DNA of 64,000 bases. It comes from Polaribacter sp. KT25b. GTDB lineage: Bacteria > Bacteroidota > Bacteroidia > Flavobacteriales > Flavobacteriaceae. The notes below the pieces were generated by a model that did not search any database, was not told where the DNA came from, and worked only from the letters and a program-made list of their open reading frames with translations. The stretch lies in the NCBI RefSeq assembly GCF_900105145.1, contig NZ_LT629752.1, positions 1,646,001 to 1,710,000 of the forward strand, given 5' to 3'. Of the stretch, positions 36,881-45,592 are shown piece after piece; positions within the stretch are counted from its first letter, which is position 1, and every line of letters begins with the position of its first letter. The position numbers and the translations under genes are program-made.

Positions 36881-38032
36881 TTATTTTTCATATTTCACTT
36901 CTTCTCCAAATGCTATAAAAACAAGAGCGTCAAAATGATTCAGTAATTTTGTTTTGTTATTTGGTAAATTGAAAATATACATATCATTAAAAATTTTATT
37001 TTTTAATTCAATGTTGTTTGATATTATTTTTTTCGAATCAAGAAAATAATTGCTTTCAAGAGAAGGCAAAAGAGATAAAATGTTCTTACTTTTTTTTCTA
37101 GCTTTTATGATGTTTTTTTCCTTTCTTTCAGGTAATCTTATTGAGCCAAAAGCAATATGATAAGAACTATTTGGATTTAGTTTTCTAAATTGATATCCCA
37201 TAGTTTGTCCTTTCATTAAACCATTGTTAGATTTTGACATATGTCCATTAGCTAGCCAAACAATAAATTTTTTGCTTGGATTAGTTTTAACTAAAAAGTC
37301 AAGATTTTTAGCCATTTGTTTATCTCTTATTTTGATTCTATGCTTATCAGAATAGTTGTCTTTTACAGTATAAAGTTTAATAGCGCTTTCAATACTATTT
37401 AAAATTTGATTCCAAACCTTGTTTGTTTTAATTTTTTCATTCGTTTGAAGTTTTTGTATATAATTTTTTAAATAATCAACTTCTTTTTGAGATAATTCCT
37501 TTCTACTATTGTGCTGATTTTTTATAATTAGTTTAATAAGTCTTGTAAATTCTGTATTTAATTCAATTCCATCTTTTTTAAGAATTTCGGATAGTTTTTT
37601 TGTGAAATTTTGATATGAATATCTTGAATGTATTTTGTTGTCAAAACCCCAAATTGTGACACTATTTTCTTTAAGAAATTCGAAAAGTTCTTTACATTGT
37701 TTTGATTTACTCCACATTGTATATAAATTATGCTTGTCGTGGTCAAATAGCAAAGCAAAAAAATCACTCTCAAAAGCGATGTCCTTGTAACCGTGTTTAG
37801 TGACTAAATATTTTATAAATTCTGTTTTACCTAGGAAGTCAGAGCCACTATGATGAACAGCTTCTCCTAGAAATACAGTTTTTTTTTTACCAATATTTGT
37901 GTCAATTATTTCCTTAACTTGTTCTGTCAAAAGTTTGTCTATTGAATTCAATTCGTGAATATCTTTATTGATTTGAGAAAAGATAATTTGAATAGAAAAA
38001 AATAATGTTGATAGTAAAAATGCTTTTTTCAT
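36881..38032 (-). CDS. Erythromycin-esterase-like (EreA/B, ChaN-like fold) secreted protein
   Basis: A 383-residue protein with a signal peptide (to IIFSQ). The family signature is visible: VFLGEAVHHSGSDFLGKTEF, DIAFESDFF, and FIVWLANGHMSKS, which matches the WA-N-GHV segment of erythromycin esterases. Real Ere enzymes open the macrolide lactone; most distant relatives have unknown roles. Signal peptide and divergence argue against a confident resistance call. Start set at MKK at 38032; the frame extending to 38080 reads into R11. Confidence 0.75.
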   Translation of the reverse strand: MKKAFLLSTLFFSIQIIFSQINKDIHELNSIDKLLTEQVKEIIDTNIGKKKTVFLGEAVHHSGSDFLGKTEFIKYLVTKHGYKDIAFESDFFALLFDHDKHNLYTMWSKSKQCKELFEFLKENSVTIWGFDNKIHSRYSYQNFTKKLSEILKKDGIELNTEFTRLIKLIIKNQHNSRKELSQKEVDYLKNYIQKLQTNEKIKTNKVWNQILNSIESAIKLYTVKDNYSDKHRIKIRDKQMAKNLDFLVKTNPSKKFIVWLANGHMSKSNNGLMKGQTMGYQFRKLNPNSSYHIAFGSIRLPERKEKNIIKARKKSKNILSLLPSLESNYFLDSKKIISNNIELKNKIFNDMYIFNLPNNKTKLLNHFDALVFIAFGEEVKYEK

Positions 38033-38125
38033 TATAGTTGTCAACGTTGTTGAATAAGCTTTGTAGCGTTGTTTAAGCAATGAATTTACTAAATAAAATA
38101 CGAACGGCGAAATTCTGATTAATTA
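38031..38125 (+). repeat. Array repeat R11, 3' truncated
   Basis: AGTTGTCAACGTTGTTGAAT, GCTTTGTAGCGTTGTTTAAGC, ATTTACTAAATAAAATACG, GAACGGCGAAATTCTGAT. The copy belongs to the CGAACGGC subfamily shared with R17 and R20. The right half is missing. Confidence 0.75.
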
Positions 38126-38160
38126 AATATTCAGGTTTACATAATTGAAGAAAATAAAAC

Positions 38161-38487
38161 TTACATCATTGAAAATAGATTTAGAAATAACAATAAACTG
38201 CTCAATATTAGAAGTACAATATTTATTAATTTCCATATTCCATTTAAATGTTTTAAATTAATACTACTTATAATAACTGCTGAAATACTGAAAATTATAC
38301 TAACAATTGTTGTGCTCCATCTTCCATCAAGAAAATCTGGGAAATAATTCTTAAAAATAGAAACTCTTTCAGCTTGTGTTGTTCCTAAATTACAAACATA
38401 AATCCATAAACTATAAATTATAAAAGGAATTATCAAGCAGATGAAACTAATTAAAGTTAAAATTTTCTTTTTGGTTTGATTTTTCAT
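38161..38487 (-). CDS. Small membrane protein (108 aa)
   Basis: Three hydrophobic helices at about residues 9-33, 58-76 and 86-105, with a short loop GTTQAERVSIFKNYFPDFLDGR between the first two. No family recognised. It is the only ORF between R11 and R12. Confidence 0.65.
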   Translation of the reverse strand: MKNQTKKKILTLISFICLIIPFIIYSLWIYVCNLGTTQAERVSIFKNYFPDFLDGRWSTTIVSIIFSISAVIISSINLKHLNGIWKLINIVLLILSSLLLFLNLFSMM

Positions 38488-38544
38488 AATAAAATTAGTT
38501 TATTAATATTCCATTTTTTTGAATCAGAGTGTGTTCCGCCAATG

Positions 38545-38668
38545 AATGCCAATGGGCTTTTATATGGTTTGTTACGTGTTTCAAGCAACTAATTACCTAC
38601 CAAGAAAGCTCGAGAGGACTTTGGTAAGTAGGCGATAAGCTAGCAATAAGATATACACAGTGTTTTAA
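38545..38668 (+). repeat. Array repeat R12
   Basis: AATGCCAATGGGCTTTTATATGG, GTTACGTGTTTCAAGCAAC, a shortened A-rich segment, GAAAGCTCGAGAGGACTTT, GGCGATAAGCTAGC, right end TACACAGTGTTTTAA. The ATTTAGTAAATA motif is deleted. Confidence 0.85.
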
Positions 38669-38676
38669 TAAGTAAT

Positions 38677-39291
38677 TTATCGATTTTCAACTTTTTTATT
38701 CAACTTTTCTAAGTAGTTCAAGTATAACTCCGCTGAAACATCTTTCTCTTTATTAAATGCGTCTAAAAGTTCCTTTTCTTGACTCAATATTTCTTTAAGT
38801 CTATTTTTTGTCAAAACTTTTGTTTTATATCCTTTAGACGTATCTAAATAATAAATCTTATTCTTGCCATTTACACCTAAAATAATTGCTCCAATAAGTC
38901 CTCCTGTGTTAAATCCTGCTTGTCCTTGAATATTTTTCGGATATGATTCGTCTACTTTGAATGCACAGTACTTTCCTTTAACTAGAAGTTTAGAAAATTT
39001 ATTCTTTGTTAGAAACTCAACATTAAAACGCATATTATAATATATTTCATTTTCAAAGGATATCGCGATGAGTTTATTTACTTTTTTAAATTTACATTCA
39101 GATTCAATATCGTCTACAGACAGGAATAATTCACTTCTTTTTTTTAAGTCTATCGATTCCAATGGACAAGGTCGATTTAATTTGAATTGTTCAAAATTCA
39201 CAAATACCCCATTATTTTCTTTAGACTCTTGGGCGTTTAAGTTTGATATTATTAAACCTACTATAAATATTCTCGTAATTATTATTTTCAT
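38677..39291 (-). CDS. Secreted hypothetical protein (204 aa)
   Basis: A signal peptide (MKIIITRIFIVGLIISNLNA, then Q) precedes an unassigned domain. Visible features are FKLNRPCPLESIDLKKRSEL, GQAGFNTGGLIGAIILGVNG, which could be a short hydrophobic hairpin, and a Lys/Glu-rich helical C terminus from about residue 165. The start is the Met at 39291 that gives the signal peptide. Single-gene cassette between R12 and R13. Confidence 0.65.
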   Translation of the reverse strand: MKIIITRIFIVGLIISNLNAQESKENNGVFVNFEQFKLNRPCPLESIDLKKRSELFLSVDDIESECKFKKVNKLIAISFENEIYYNMRFNVEFLTKNKFSKLLVKGKYCAFKVDESYPKNIQGQAGFNTGGLIGAIILGVNGKNKIYYLDTSKGYKTKVLTKNRLKEILSQEKELLDAFNKEKDVSAELYLNYLEKLNKKVENR

Positions 39292-39308
39292 TTTTTGAGA
39301 TTTAGCTT

Positions 39309-39454
39309 TTATTAACCACAACGGTTTTGTACATGGTTGGTTGAGTGTTTAAGCACATAATTTAGCAAATAAAAACGGAAAAGAAAATTCGCGAAGAATT
39401 TAGCAAATAGGCTAGAATCAAGCAATAAATAATATAGAGTATTACAAGTAGTTT
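39309..39454 (+). repeat. Array repeat R13
   Basis: Full length. Central hairpin AAATTC GCGAA GAATTT (39385-39401); ATTTAGCAAATAAAAACGG. The right box GTATTACAAGTAGTT (39439-39453) is complementary to TACTACTTGTAAC (40181-40193) beyond the next gene. Confidence 0.9.
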
Positions 39455-39455
39455 T

Positions 39456-40181
39456 TTACCTCATTCTAATTATATTTCCAGTTCCATTTCCTAAATTATG
39501 TGAAATTAACGCTAATAAAATACTTCCACTTTTTATTGTTATCCAACCCCAAATTAATCCATAAATCATTGTTATTAAGAAAGGTTGAATGTTGAAAGTT
39601 ATAATGAGTTCAGTTGAAAGTGAAAGTCCGTGTTCTAATCCAAATAGTATTGCAGTTATCCAAACAGGTGTATTCAATATTAAGTTTTTACTTTTCAAAA
39701 TTTTTGCCAAAAGTCCAAGCATAATTCCTCTGTAAGCAATTTCCTCGTTTATTCCTGGCATAGAAAATTGAAAGAAAAGTGTTTCCCAATTCAGTATTTT
39801 AGTTGGAGCAAAAAACATAAGCACAGTTTTTATTATTAAAAGTGAGGTAATTATTAAAATTCCTTTCTTTAAAAACTTACTTTCCTGTTTAAATGTTAAA
39901 AAATAATCTTTCAATGGATATTTTCTGTAAATTAATAAAAATGCTATAGCTCCAAATATGGCGTATATTTTTCCAACCCAATTCCAATTTGAATTCCAAT
40001 TACTAATTCTTAATTTAGGATAAACCATTGGTAAAACAAGAGAAATTTGATTAATAAGAAAAAATATAATAAAAGCCATTAAAATTTCAAAAGTTTCTGA
40101 TTTTCTATTTTTTAATGTAATCAGAATAATTGGAAATACTATTATTAGTTGAAGAAGATTTTCAGCGATTATTTTTGTCAT
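39456..40181 (-). CDS. CPBP-family intramembrane glutamic/metalloprotease
   Basis: A 241-residue polytopic membrane protein with the Abi/CPBP signature: EExxxR as Glu146-Glu147-...-Arg151 (NEEIAYRG), His184 in FGLEHGL and His228 in ISHNLGN, all within hydrophobic helices. Family members cleave transmembrane substrates (CAAX processing, bacteriocin self-immunity, or unknown). Its start codon overlaps the left box of R14. Confidence 0.9.
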   Translation of the reverse strand: MTKIIAENLLQLIIVFPIILITLKNRKSETFEILMAFIIFFLINQISLVLPMVYPKLRISNWNSNWNWVGKIYAIFGAIAFLLIYRKYPLKDYFLTFKQESKFLKKGILIITSLLIIKTVLMFFAPTKILNWETLFFQFSMPGINEEIAYRGIMLGLLAKILKSKNLILNTPVWITAILFGLEHGLSLSTELIITFNIQPFLITMIYGLIWGWITIKSGSILLALISHNLGNGTGNIIRMR

Positions 40182-40325
40182 ACTACTTGTAACTGTTTTG
40201 TATATGGTTAGTTGTGTGGTTAAGCATTTAATTTAGCAAATAAAAACCGAATAGAAAACAGCGAGGTTTTTTGCAAGTATTTAATAACCAGTAAATTAAT
40301 TAAACATCGTGTTGATTAACGTTAT
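40179..40325 (+). repeat. Array repeat R14
   Basis: TACTACTTGTAACTGTTTTG, GTTGTGTGGTTAAGC, ATTTAGCAAATAAAAACCGA, ACAGCGAGGTTTTTTGCAAG, right box GTTGATTAACGTT. The central hairpin is weak in this copy. Confidence 0.85.
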
Positions 40326-41771
40326 TTATAATATCTTCAATAGATATTCTTTCATTCCTGTTGTAGATGGCCTTTTAATATTTTTCTTTATTTCTTTGTT
40401 TTTATCAACTATAAAATATTGAGGAAAACCTGTATTAATTCCATATTCACTTAATAGAAGATTATATTGATTATCGCTAATTATTAAATTCTCACCTTTT
40501 AATTTATATTTTGTACTTAGTTTTTTCCAAGTATCTTGGTTAGATTTTGCAAAAAGATAAACAAAAACGATATTTTCATTTTTTAAACTTTCGTGTAAAT
40601 TAACAGAATATGGAAATTCAGCAATACAAGGCCCACACCAAGTCGCACTTATGTCTACATAAAGTGTTTTTCCTTCATGTTTTTTAATTAAATCTGCTAA
40701 TACATTATCAGAATTATTTATGGTAGATTTTTCTTTTTGAGCTGAGTTGCTTTTAAAACTTTCGTTTAAAATATTTGTTTTTATAAACTCATTTTTGATT
40801 TTCTTTAAGAACTGTCTTTTTAATAAATCAATATTTGGATCATCTCTAATTAAATCTTTCTGAGTCATTTGTTTAAATTCCCGATATAATACAATATCTT
40901 TTCCAAGATTTTTATACTTTTTAAATATACTGTCAGCTAGTAGGTTCGTTGCTTCTTCGTAGCTACCTTTTTTAAATAAGGTACGCATTTTGTTGAAATT
41001 TTCACGATTTCCTTTTACTATAGCTCCAATGTACAGATTAAAAACATCAATAGTAAATGATTTGTTATAATAACTGTTTATATTGTTTAAATCTGAATCA
41101 TTAATTATTTTTTTTTCTGATAGAAAATGAGTTGGGAAAGGTTCATTCTTTAAAGCATAATTAATAAAACCATAAGTTTTTAATGTCTTTTTATCTGTTT
41201 TAATCCAAATATCTAGTAATGAGTCAGGTTTTTTGTCTAAAAAAATCATATCAGTAATAGAATCCAACTTTCTTTTAGTTTTAGAGTGCTCTTTTAAAAG
41301 AAGCTCAAATTCTTTACCGAAAATTGCGTCGAAATAATTATTTTTTATTTTGTAAGATGATTCGATATATTGCTGTAATAAATTGTTTCGGTTACTTCCT
41401 TTACCAGAAATAATTGTTTTATTCTTAACGTCAAAAATAAAATTTAAACTATCTAAGTAATTTACTAATAGTATAGTTCTTTTGTTTTTGTATTTTAATG
41501 TTATTTCATGTGGAGAATATATCGGAATAATTTTCTCAAATTTTCCATCCTTGTTTATTTTTATAGAAGACACTTCATCTTCGCCTGTCAGTACATTATA
41601 TTGTGATATAAATAAAGTTCTATCATCAGTTAGCTTAAAGTTTTTTACTTTTCCAGTAAATTGAATAGTCCCAGCTTTAAAGAAATTTTCAGATGTAATT
41701 TTATTTTCTTTTTGTTTTCCACAGCTTATTATTAGAAAATTCATTATAGTAATTAAAGTAATTTTTTTCAT
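40326..41771 (-). CDS. TlpA-family thiol-disulfide lipoprotein
   Basis: A 481-residue protein with a lipobox (FLIISCGKQ), an N-terminal DUF4369-like beta domain (about 30-130), a helical middle, and a C-terminal thioredoxin domain. The active site is TWCGPC in DISATWCGPCIAEFPY, and the cis-Pro loop is GFPQYFIVDKN. This layout is typical of Bacteroidota periplasmic thiol reductases. Single-gene cassette; related genes occur at 52902 and, broken, at 60755. Confidence 0.9.
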   Translation of the reverse strand: MKKITLITIMNFLIISCGKQKENKITSENFFKAGTIQFTGKVKNFKLTDDRTLFISQYNVLTGEDEVSSIKINKDGKFEKIIPIYSPHEITLKYKNKRTILLVNYLDSLNFIFDVKNKTIISGKGSNRNNLLQQYIESSYKIKNNYFDAIFGKEFELLLKEHSKTKRKLDSITDMIFLDKKPDSLLDIWIKTDKKTLKTYGFINYALKNEPFPTHFLSEKKIINDSDLNNINSYYNKSFTIDVFNLYIGAIVKGNRENFNKMRTLFKKGSYEEATNLLADSIFKKYKNLGKDIVLYREFKQMTQKDLIRDDPNIDLLKRQFLKKIKNEFIKTNILNESFKSNSAQKEKSTINNSDNVLADLIKKHEGKTLYVDISATWCGPCIAEFPYSVNLHESLKNENIVFVYLFAKSNQDTWKKLSTKYKLKGENLIISDNQYNLLLSEYGINTGFPQYFIVDKNKEIKKNIKRPSTTGMKEYLLKIL

Positions 41772-41792
41772 TTTTCAATTTCATTTTTAATT

Positions 41793-41935
41793 TTTGCCAA
41801 CCTGATTGTATAAGCTTTGTTGCGTGTTTAAGCTATAAATTTAGTAAATAATTAGTTGCCAATAAAATACTTCAGGATTTTGGTAAATCTGCTCTAAACT
41901 AGCAATTAAGTTTGTAGAGTGTTGTGTGTAGTGCT
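41793..41935 (+). repeat. Array repeat R15
   Basis: TTTGCCAACCTGATTGTATA, GCTTTGTTGCGTGTTTAAGC, ATTTAGTAAATAATTAG, AATACTTCAGGATTTTGG, AAACTAGC, right box GTTGTGTGTAGTGC (41921-41934). Confidence 0.88.
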
Positions 41936-42197
41936 TTTTCACAGGTTACATTCATCGGTTTTTATACTTTTTTATTTGTCAGTTCTCAAATAATCAATCG
42001 ATTATAAAATGTAAATATGTCAGTAATTTAGATTAAAATATGTCAATAATTCATTAATATGTCAAAATTTCAGAGAATTAAGTGGTTTTTTGCATAAAAA
42101 CTGGTTCTGTTTGTTTTGGTATTTTTTTTGTTTTATTGAACCCGAAATCAATTAAGATTTCAAATTTGAAATAATGTTTAATTTAAATTTTTTAATT
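41936..42197 (+). promoter_or_regulatory. Upstream region of Hsp20 with three ATATGTCA repeats
   Basis: ATATGTCA occurs at 42015, 42038 and 42057, spaced 23 and 19 bp, each followed by an AATTT/AATTC-like segment. They look like operator sites upstream of the hsp20 start at 42198. No CIRCE element is seen. Confidence 0.45.
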
Positions 42198-42674
42198 ATG
42201 AGCAATTTAGTTAGTGTTCCTAAAAATGGAAGTTTAGCGAACAGCAATTCAAATCAAAACTTCCCAAATTTATCAAGTTGGTTAGATGATATCTTTAATA
42301 GAGACCTACCGTCAGTATTCACTTCGAATTTTAATACTGGAATTACTTTACCCAAAGTAAATATTAAAGAAACTGCCGATGCTTTTATAGTTGAAATGGC
42401 AGTTCCAGGTCTAAAGAAATCAGATTTCCAAATTGACCTCGATAATCAATTATTATCTATTTCTACGGAAACAAAGGAAGAAAGTGAACATAAGGAAGAA
42501 AATTATACTCGTAGAGAGTTTGGTTATTCTTCGTTCAAAAGAACCTTTAATTTACCAGAAAGTGTAAACGATGAAAAGATTAATGCAAATTATGAAGATG
42601 GTATTTTAAATATTCTTTTACCAAAAAAAGAAGAGGCTAAACAAAAACCAGCCAGAAGCATTAAGATTTCATAA
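42198..42674 (+). CDS. Hsp20/alpha-crystallin small heat-shock protein
   Basis: A 158-residue chaperone. The alpha-crystallin domain runs from about residue 45 to 140 (PKVNIKETADAFIVEMAVPG, FNLPESVNDEKINANYEDGI, LNILLPKKEE), with the conserved GILNILLP. A polar tail ends RSIKIS. It holds unfolding proteins. I start at MSNLVSVP (42198) rather than the upstream in-frame Met. It is one of the few plus-strand genes in the array and shares a cassette with the next gene. Confidence 0.93.
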   Translation: MSNLVSVPKNGSLANSNSNQNFPNLSSWLDDIFNRDLPSVFTSNFNTGITLPKVNIKETADAFIVEMAVPGLKKSDFQIDLDNQLLSISTETKEESEHKEENYTRREFGYSSFKRTFNLPESVNDEKINANYEDGILNILLPKKEEAKQKPARSIKIS

Positions 42675-42705
42675 TTGTTTCACTAAATTTTAGAGTAAAA
42701 TATTT

Positions 42706-42737
42706 AGAGGATGCTGATTTTTCTGCATCCTCTAAAT
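42706..42737 (+). terminator. Hairpin between hsp20 and the lipoprotein gene
   Basis: TAGAGGATGC and GCATCCTCTA form a perfect 10-bp stem with loop TGATTTTTCT. The T-run after it is poor, so it may be an attenuator or RNA-stability element. Confidence 0.6.
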
Positions 42738-42765
42738 AATAACTTGAACTTAATATGTAAAAGTG

Positions 42766-43254
42766 ATGAAAAAGTATATTTTATTATTTATAGTTAGCTT
42801 GTTAACTGTTAGTTGTAAAGGGCAAGAAAATGAAACTAAAAAAGATGAAAAAGAAAAAAATCAAACTAATATAGTTGAAGAGCCTAAAGGTAATTGGAAA
42901 GTTGATAAAGAATTTGATGAAAACGGAAACTTAATTAGATATGACAGTATTTATTCTTGGTCTTCCAACAATAATTTTGATAATCTCTCATTGTCTGATA
43001 AAGATAGTTTGATGCAATCTTTTAAATCACGATTTTTCTCAAACTATTCAGTATTTGAAAATCAAGGATTTGAAAATGTTTTTTCTCAAGATTCACTTTT
43101 CAGCAAACATTTCTTTAATGATGATTTTTTCGGAAGTAACTTTGGAAAGGACTTTATGGACATTGATAAGTTAAGGCAACAAATGATTTCGAGACAGAAG
43201 AAATTTTTAGAAAAATATCAGTCGGAATTTATCAAACCTGAAGACGAAAACTAA
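42766..43254 (+). CDS. Lipoprotein of unknown function downstream of Hsp20
   Basis: A 162-residue protein with lipobox LLTVSCKGQ. The mature part is very polar: KKDEKEKNQTNIVEEPKGNW, then a Ser/Asp/Phe-rich middle (SWSSNNNFDNLSLSDKDSL) with many Phe-Ser repeats. No domain recognised. It follows hsp20 by 91 bp across a short hairpin AGAGGATGC...GCATCCTCT (42706-42736), which may attenuate transcription between the two. Confidence 0.7.
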   Translation: MKKYILLFIVSLLTVSCKGQENETKKDEKEKNQTNIVEEPKGNWKVDKEFDENGNLIRYDSIYSWSSNNNFDNLSLSDKDSLMQSFKSRFFSNYSVFENQGFENVFSQDSLFSKHFFNDDFFGSNFGKDFMDIDKLRQQMISRQKKFLEKYQSEFIKPEDEN

Positions 43255-43293
43255 ATAGTTTTCGTCTTTTTTTCTTCCGTGTTAGATTGTTTT

Positions 43294-43440
43294 TGCATTA
43301 CACACAACGAGTTTTAATATGCTTTGTTGCGTATTTAAGCGCCTAATTTACTAAACAAATTACCAAATAGAAAATCCGCTAGAATTTTTGTAAGTAGGGG
43401 AGAACTAGCAATTAATTATGCAAAATGTTGTAAAACGTTA
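43294..43440 (+). repeat. Array repeat R16
   Basis: The left box GCATTACACACAAC (43295-43308) matches the complement of 41921-41934 at 13 of 14 positions. AATTTACTAAACAAATTACC, GAAAATCCGCTAGAATTTTTG, GGGGAGAACTAGC, right box GTTGTAAAACGT (43427). Confidence 0.92.
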
Positions 43441-44112
43441 TTTAGCCTTAAAAAATTCAATCTTAAATTCCTTTTTTTCCAAAAAAAATTTCAAAATATA
43501 AGAGTTTGATGTAGAAGAAACTGCTTGATATCTATATTTTTCTCCTGGTTTACTCATTACGCTTTTTATGGGATCATTGCTGTCTTTAAATATTAATTCA
43601 AATTCACAGTCATTTTTCCATTTTATATCTAACATTGCATAGGTTCTTCCATTATTCATTCTTTCAAGAAACATATTGTCTTTTATTGTTACAAAAGTGG
43701 TATCTTTTGTTTTAGTACTGGTATTAAAATCCAAGTAGAAAAATTCTCCATTCTTAAGATTAGAGCAATCAAGGTTTTTTTCAGGGACAAAATCTTTTTC
43801 AAATTTGTTTTCTTCAGGAGTTAGTTTTTCCAAAGCATAATCACATTCATTCATTAATTTATCACCTATTTCAAGTCCTAATTTATCAAAATCTAATTCC
43901 TCAATTGATTTAATTTTATATGCTTTATATATTTCCTTCATATTGTCAATAAGTACTTTTTCAAAGCATGGATTCATTTCTTCAATTGTTTTTATTTGTT
44001 CTTTTTCAAGACATTTACATATTTTTTTAGCAAGTTTTTCAGGCATATCTTGACTAAAAATGGAATTAGAAAAAAATAGAACTAAAAATAATAATATTAA
44101 GGGTTTCTTCAT
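43438..44112 (-). CDS. Secreted hypothetical protein (224 aa)
   Basis: A signal peptide (to SIFSQ) and an N-terminal helical region with a cysteine pattern KKICKCLEKEQ ... NPCFEK ... NECDYAL seen in other small secreted Bacteroidota proteins. The C-terminal half is beta-rich with DCSNLKNGEFFYLDF and ends KIEFFKAK. No enzyme motif. Single-gene cassette between R16 and R17. Confidence 0.7.
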   Translation of the reverse strand: MKKPLILLFLVLFFSNSIFSQDMPEKLAKKICKCLEKEQIKTIEEMNPCFEKVLIDNMKEIYKAYKIKSIEELDFDKLGLEIGDKLMNECDYALEKLTPEENKFEKDFVPEKNLDCSNLKNGEFFYLDFNTSTKTKDTTFVTIKDNMFLERMNNGRTYAMLDIKWKNDCEFELIFKDSNDPIKSVMSKPGEKYRYQAVSSTSNSYILKFFLEKKEFKIEFFKAK

Positions 44113-44120
44113 AGTTTTTT

Positions 44121-44266
44121 TATGTTTTACGACGGTGTTGTATAAGCTTTGTTGCGTAGTTTAATCACTAAATTTAGCAAATAAAACACGAACGTCCAAA
44201 TTCCGGAGGAATTTTCCAAGTGAGCCAAAACCAGCAATTAATTTTTATACTATGTTGGCAACTGCT
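44121..44266 (+). repeat. Array repeat R17
   Basis: The left box ATGTTTTACGAC (44122) pairs with 43427-43438 (10 of 12). GCTTTGTTGCGTAGTTTAATC, ATTTAGCAAATAAAACACG. Central hairpin AAATTCC GGA GGAATTT (44198-44214), then AAGTGAGCCAAAACCAGC. Right box GTTGGCAAC, the same as R29. Confidence 0.9.
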
Positions 44267-44269
44267 TTG

Positions 44270-44923
44270 TTATTTAGATGTTTTGAATTCTATTAAATAT
44301 GATTTCAATGGGATGTTTTCTTCTGTTCTAAAATTGGTTGTAATAAATATTTGATATTCTTTATTAGGTTCCAAGTTTACAGGTATTGTCCAAGATGTGT
44401 TATCTTTTCCCCAATTTCTTCCAATCAACGTTCCTTTTTAAAATGCAACCTCTCCCAAGCTTCCAAAAGCTACACTTGTGTTGTGTCCATTTAAAGATTG
44501 TGAGAACTCAATAGTTATTTCATTAGTTTTCGGACTAACAATTTGAGCTTTATTTTTTAAATTGCTTAATTCCAATAGCAATAGGACGTTTGCTATCAAA
44601 TATTTGATAAAGCTTGTCAAGTGGTATAGAAAAAAAATTAGTTCTATTTACAAAATCTACAATTTGATTTTCATTCGTGTAGTCTAATTCAATCATTTCT
44701 TTAATTGCTGATTGTTTGTCTTTCGCATTTTTTCTATACTTTCATTCAATTCGGGGACATAAACTTCTGTTTTTAGAGTATTTTTACGAACAGAATTCCA
44801 AAATTTTGGATAATTATTTATTGAGTTTATATAATTTTGTGGGGTATAATTTCTTGCTTGTCTAATTCCTTCCAAATCTTCAGTTCCTTTTTGAAAGTAT
44901 AAACTGTCAAGATTTGTTGTCAC
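44270..44923 (-). pseudogene. Deleted copy of the zinc-protease cassette gene at 62211
   Basis: The retained parts are very close to the intact protein: GIRQARNYTPQNYINSINNY and KNTLKTEVYV, then, after an abrupt junction at EKMR, KAKDKQSAIKEMIELDYT in another frame, then NKAQIVSPKTNEITIEFSQ. About 165 central residues including HExxH are deleted. The signal peptide is missing, and a TAA replaces the Pro codon after VAF. It can no longer be a protease. The same boundary box GTTGGCAACTG precedes both copies. Confidence 0.88.
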
Positions 44924-44929
44924 AGTATT

Positions 44930-45469
44930 TTATTCAATTTGATTAATTTTCAGTCCGTAATAAAATTCAATTCCGATAAATATTTTCATTGTTTTAGAAT
45001 CATATTCTTTTTCAGTTAAACTTTTATTCAGACTTTCAGAAACTACGATAAGAGCAATGTCAATAATTTCTTTATAACCATTAAGAAGTTCTTTTACTTT
45101 CGGTTTTTGTGATTTTTCTATTAAACAATCCAAAAAGTTTTCATTCAATTTATTTTCAGTCCATATTTTATTATACAATTCGGATTTTTTTAGGACAATC
45201 AAATATTTATTTATGTTCTTACTTTCAGATATTTTTCGTGGGTATTCTTTAAAACTTTCAACATATTCTTTATAAGAATTTCCAACATTATTTTTTTCGT
45301 TTATTTTTAATATTTCTTTTTCAAATAATTCACAGCCTCTGTTCAATAATTTTATTTCGTTTTTAGTTAAATAATTACTCAATGAATCTGCATAATCAAC
45401 TTGTGATTGATTTTCAGTTTTACAATTAAAAAATATAATCGTAATTATAAGAAGTGTCAGTTTTTTCAT
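44930..45469 (-). CDS. Small lipoprotein of unknown function (179 aa)
   Basis: Lipobox IIFFNCKTE, then an all-helical, Lys/Glu/Asn-rich body (YADSLSNYLTKNEIKLLNRG, LFEKEILKINEKN). No domain recognised. There is no repeat between its stop and the adjacent protease pseudogene, so a deletion probably fused two cassettes here. Confidence 0.6.
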   Translation of the reverse strand: MKKLTLLIITIIFFNCKTENQSQVDYADSLSNYLTKNEIKLLNRGCELFEKEILKINEKNNVGNSYKEYVESFKEYPRKISESKNINKYLIVLKKSELYNKIWTENKLNENFLDCLIEKSQKPKVKELLNGYKEIIDIALIVVSESLNKSLTEKEYDSKTMKIFIGIEFYYGLKINQIE

Positions 45470-45471
45470 AT

Positions 45472-45592
45472 TATGTAAAACATGTTTATATATAGTTTGT
45501 TACTTGTTTTAAGAACCTAATAGAAAATCCGTGTGGATTTCAGTAAGTAGGGGAGAACTATCAATAAATTATACACCTTGTTGTACTGCGTT
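45472..45592 (+). repeat. Array repeat R18, internally shortened
   Basis: ATGTAAAACATGTTTATATATAG, GTTACTTGTTTTAAGAACC, then directly TAGAAAATCCGTGTGGATTT. The ATTTAGTAAATA segment is missing. GGGGAGAACTATC, right box GTTGTACTGCGTTT (45580-45593). Confidence 0.85.

Noticed and set aside
36881..38032. Macrolide resistance gene
   Set aside because: Only the fold signature is shared; the signal peptide and divergence make a resistance claim unsupported.
42706..42737. Extra copy of the array repeat
   Set aside because: A simple 10-bp hairpin with no boundary boxes and no family core sequence.
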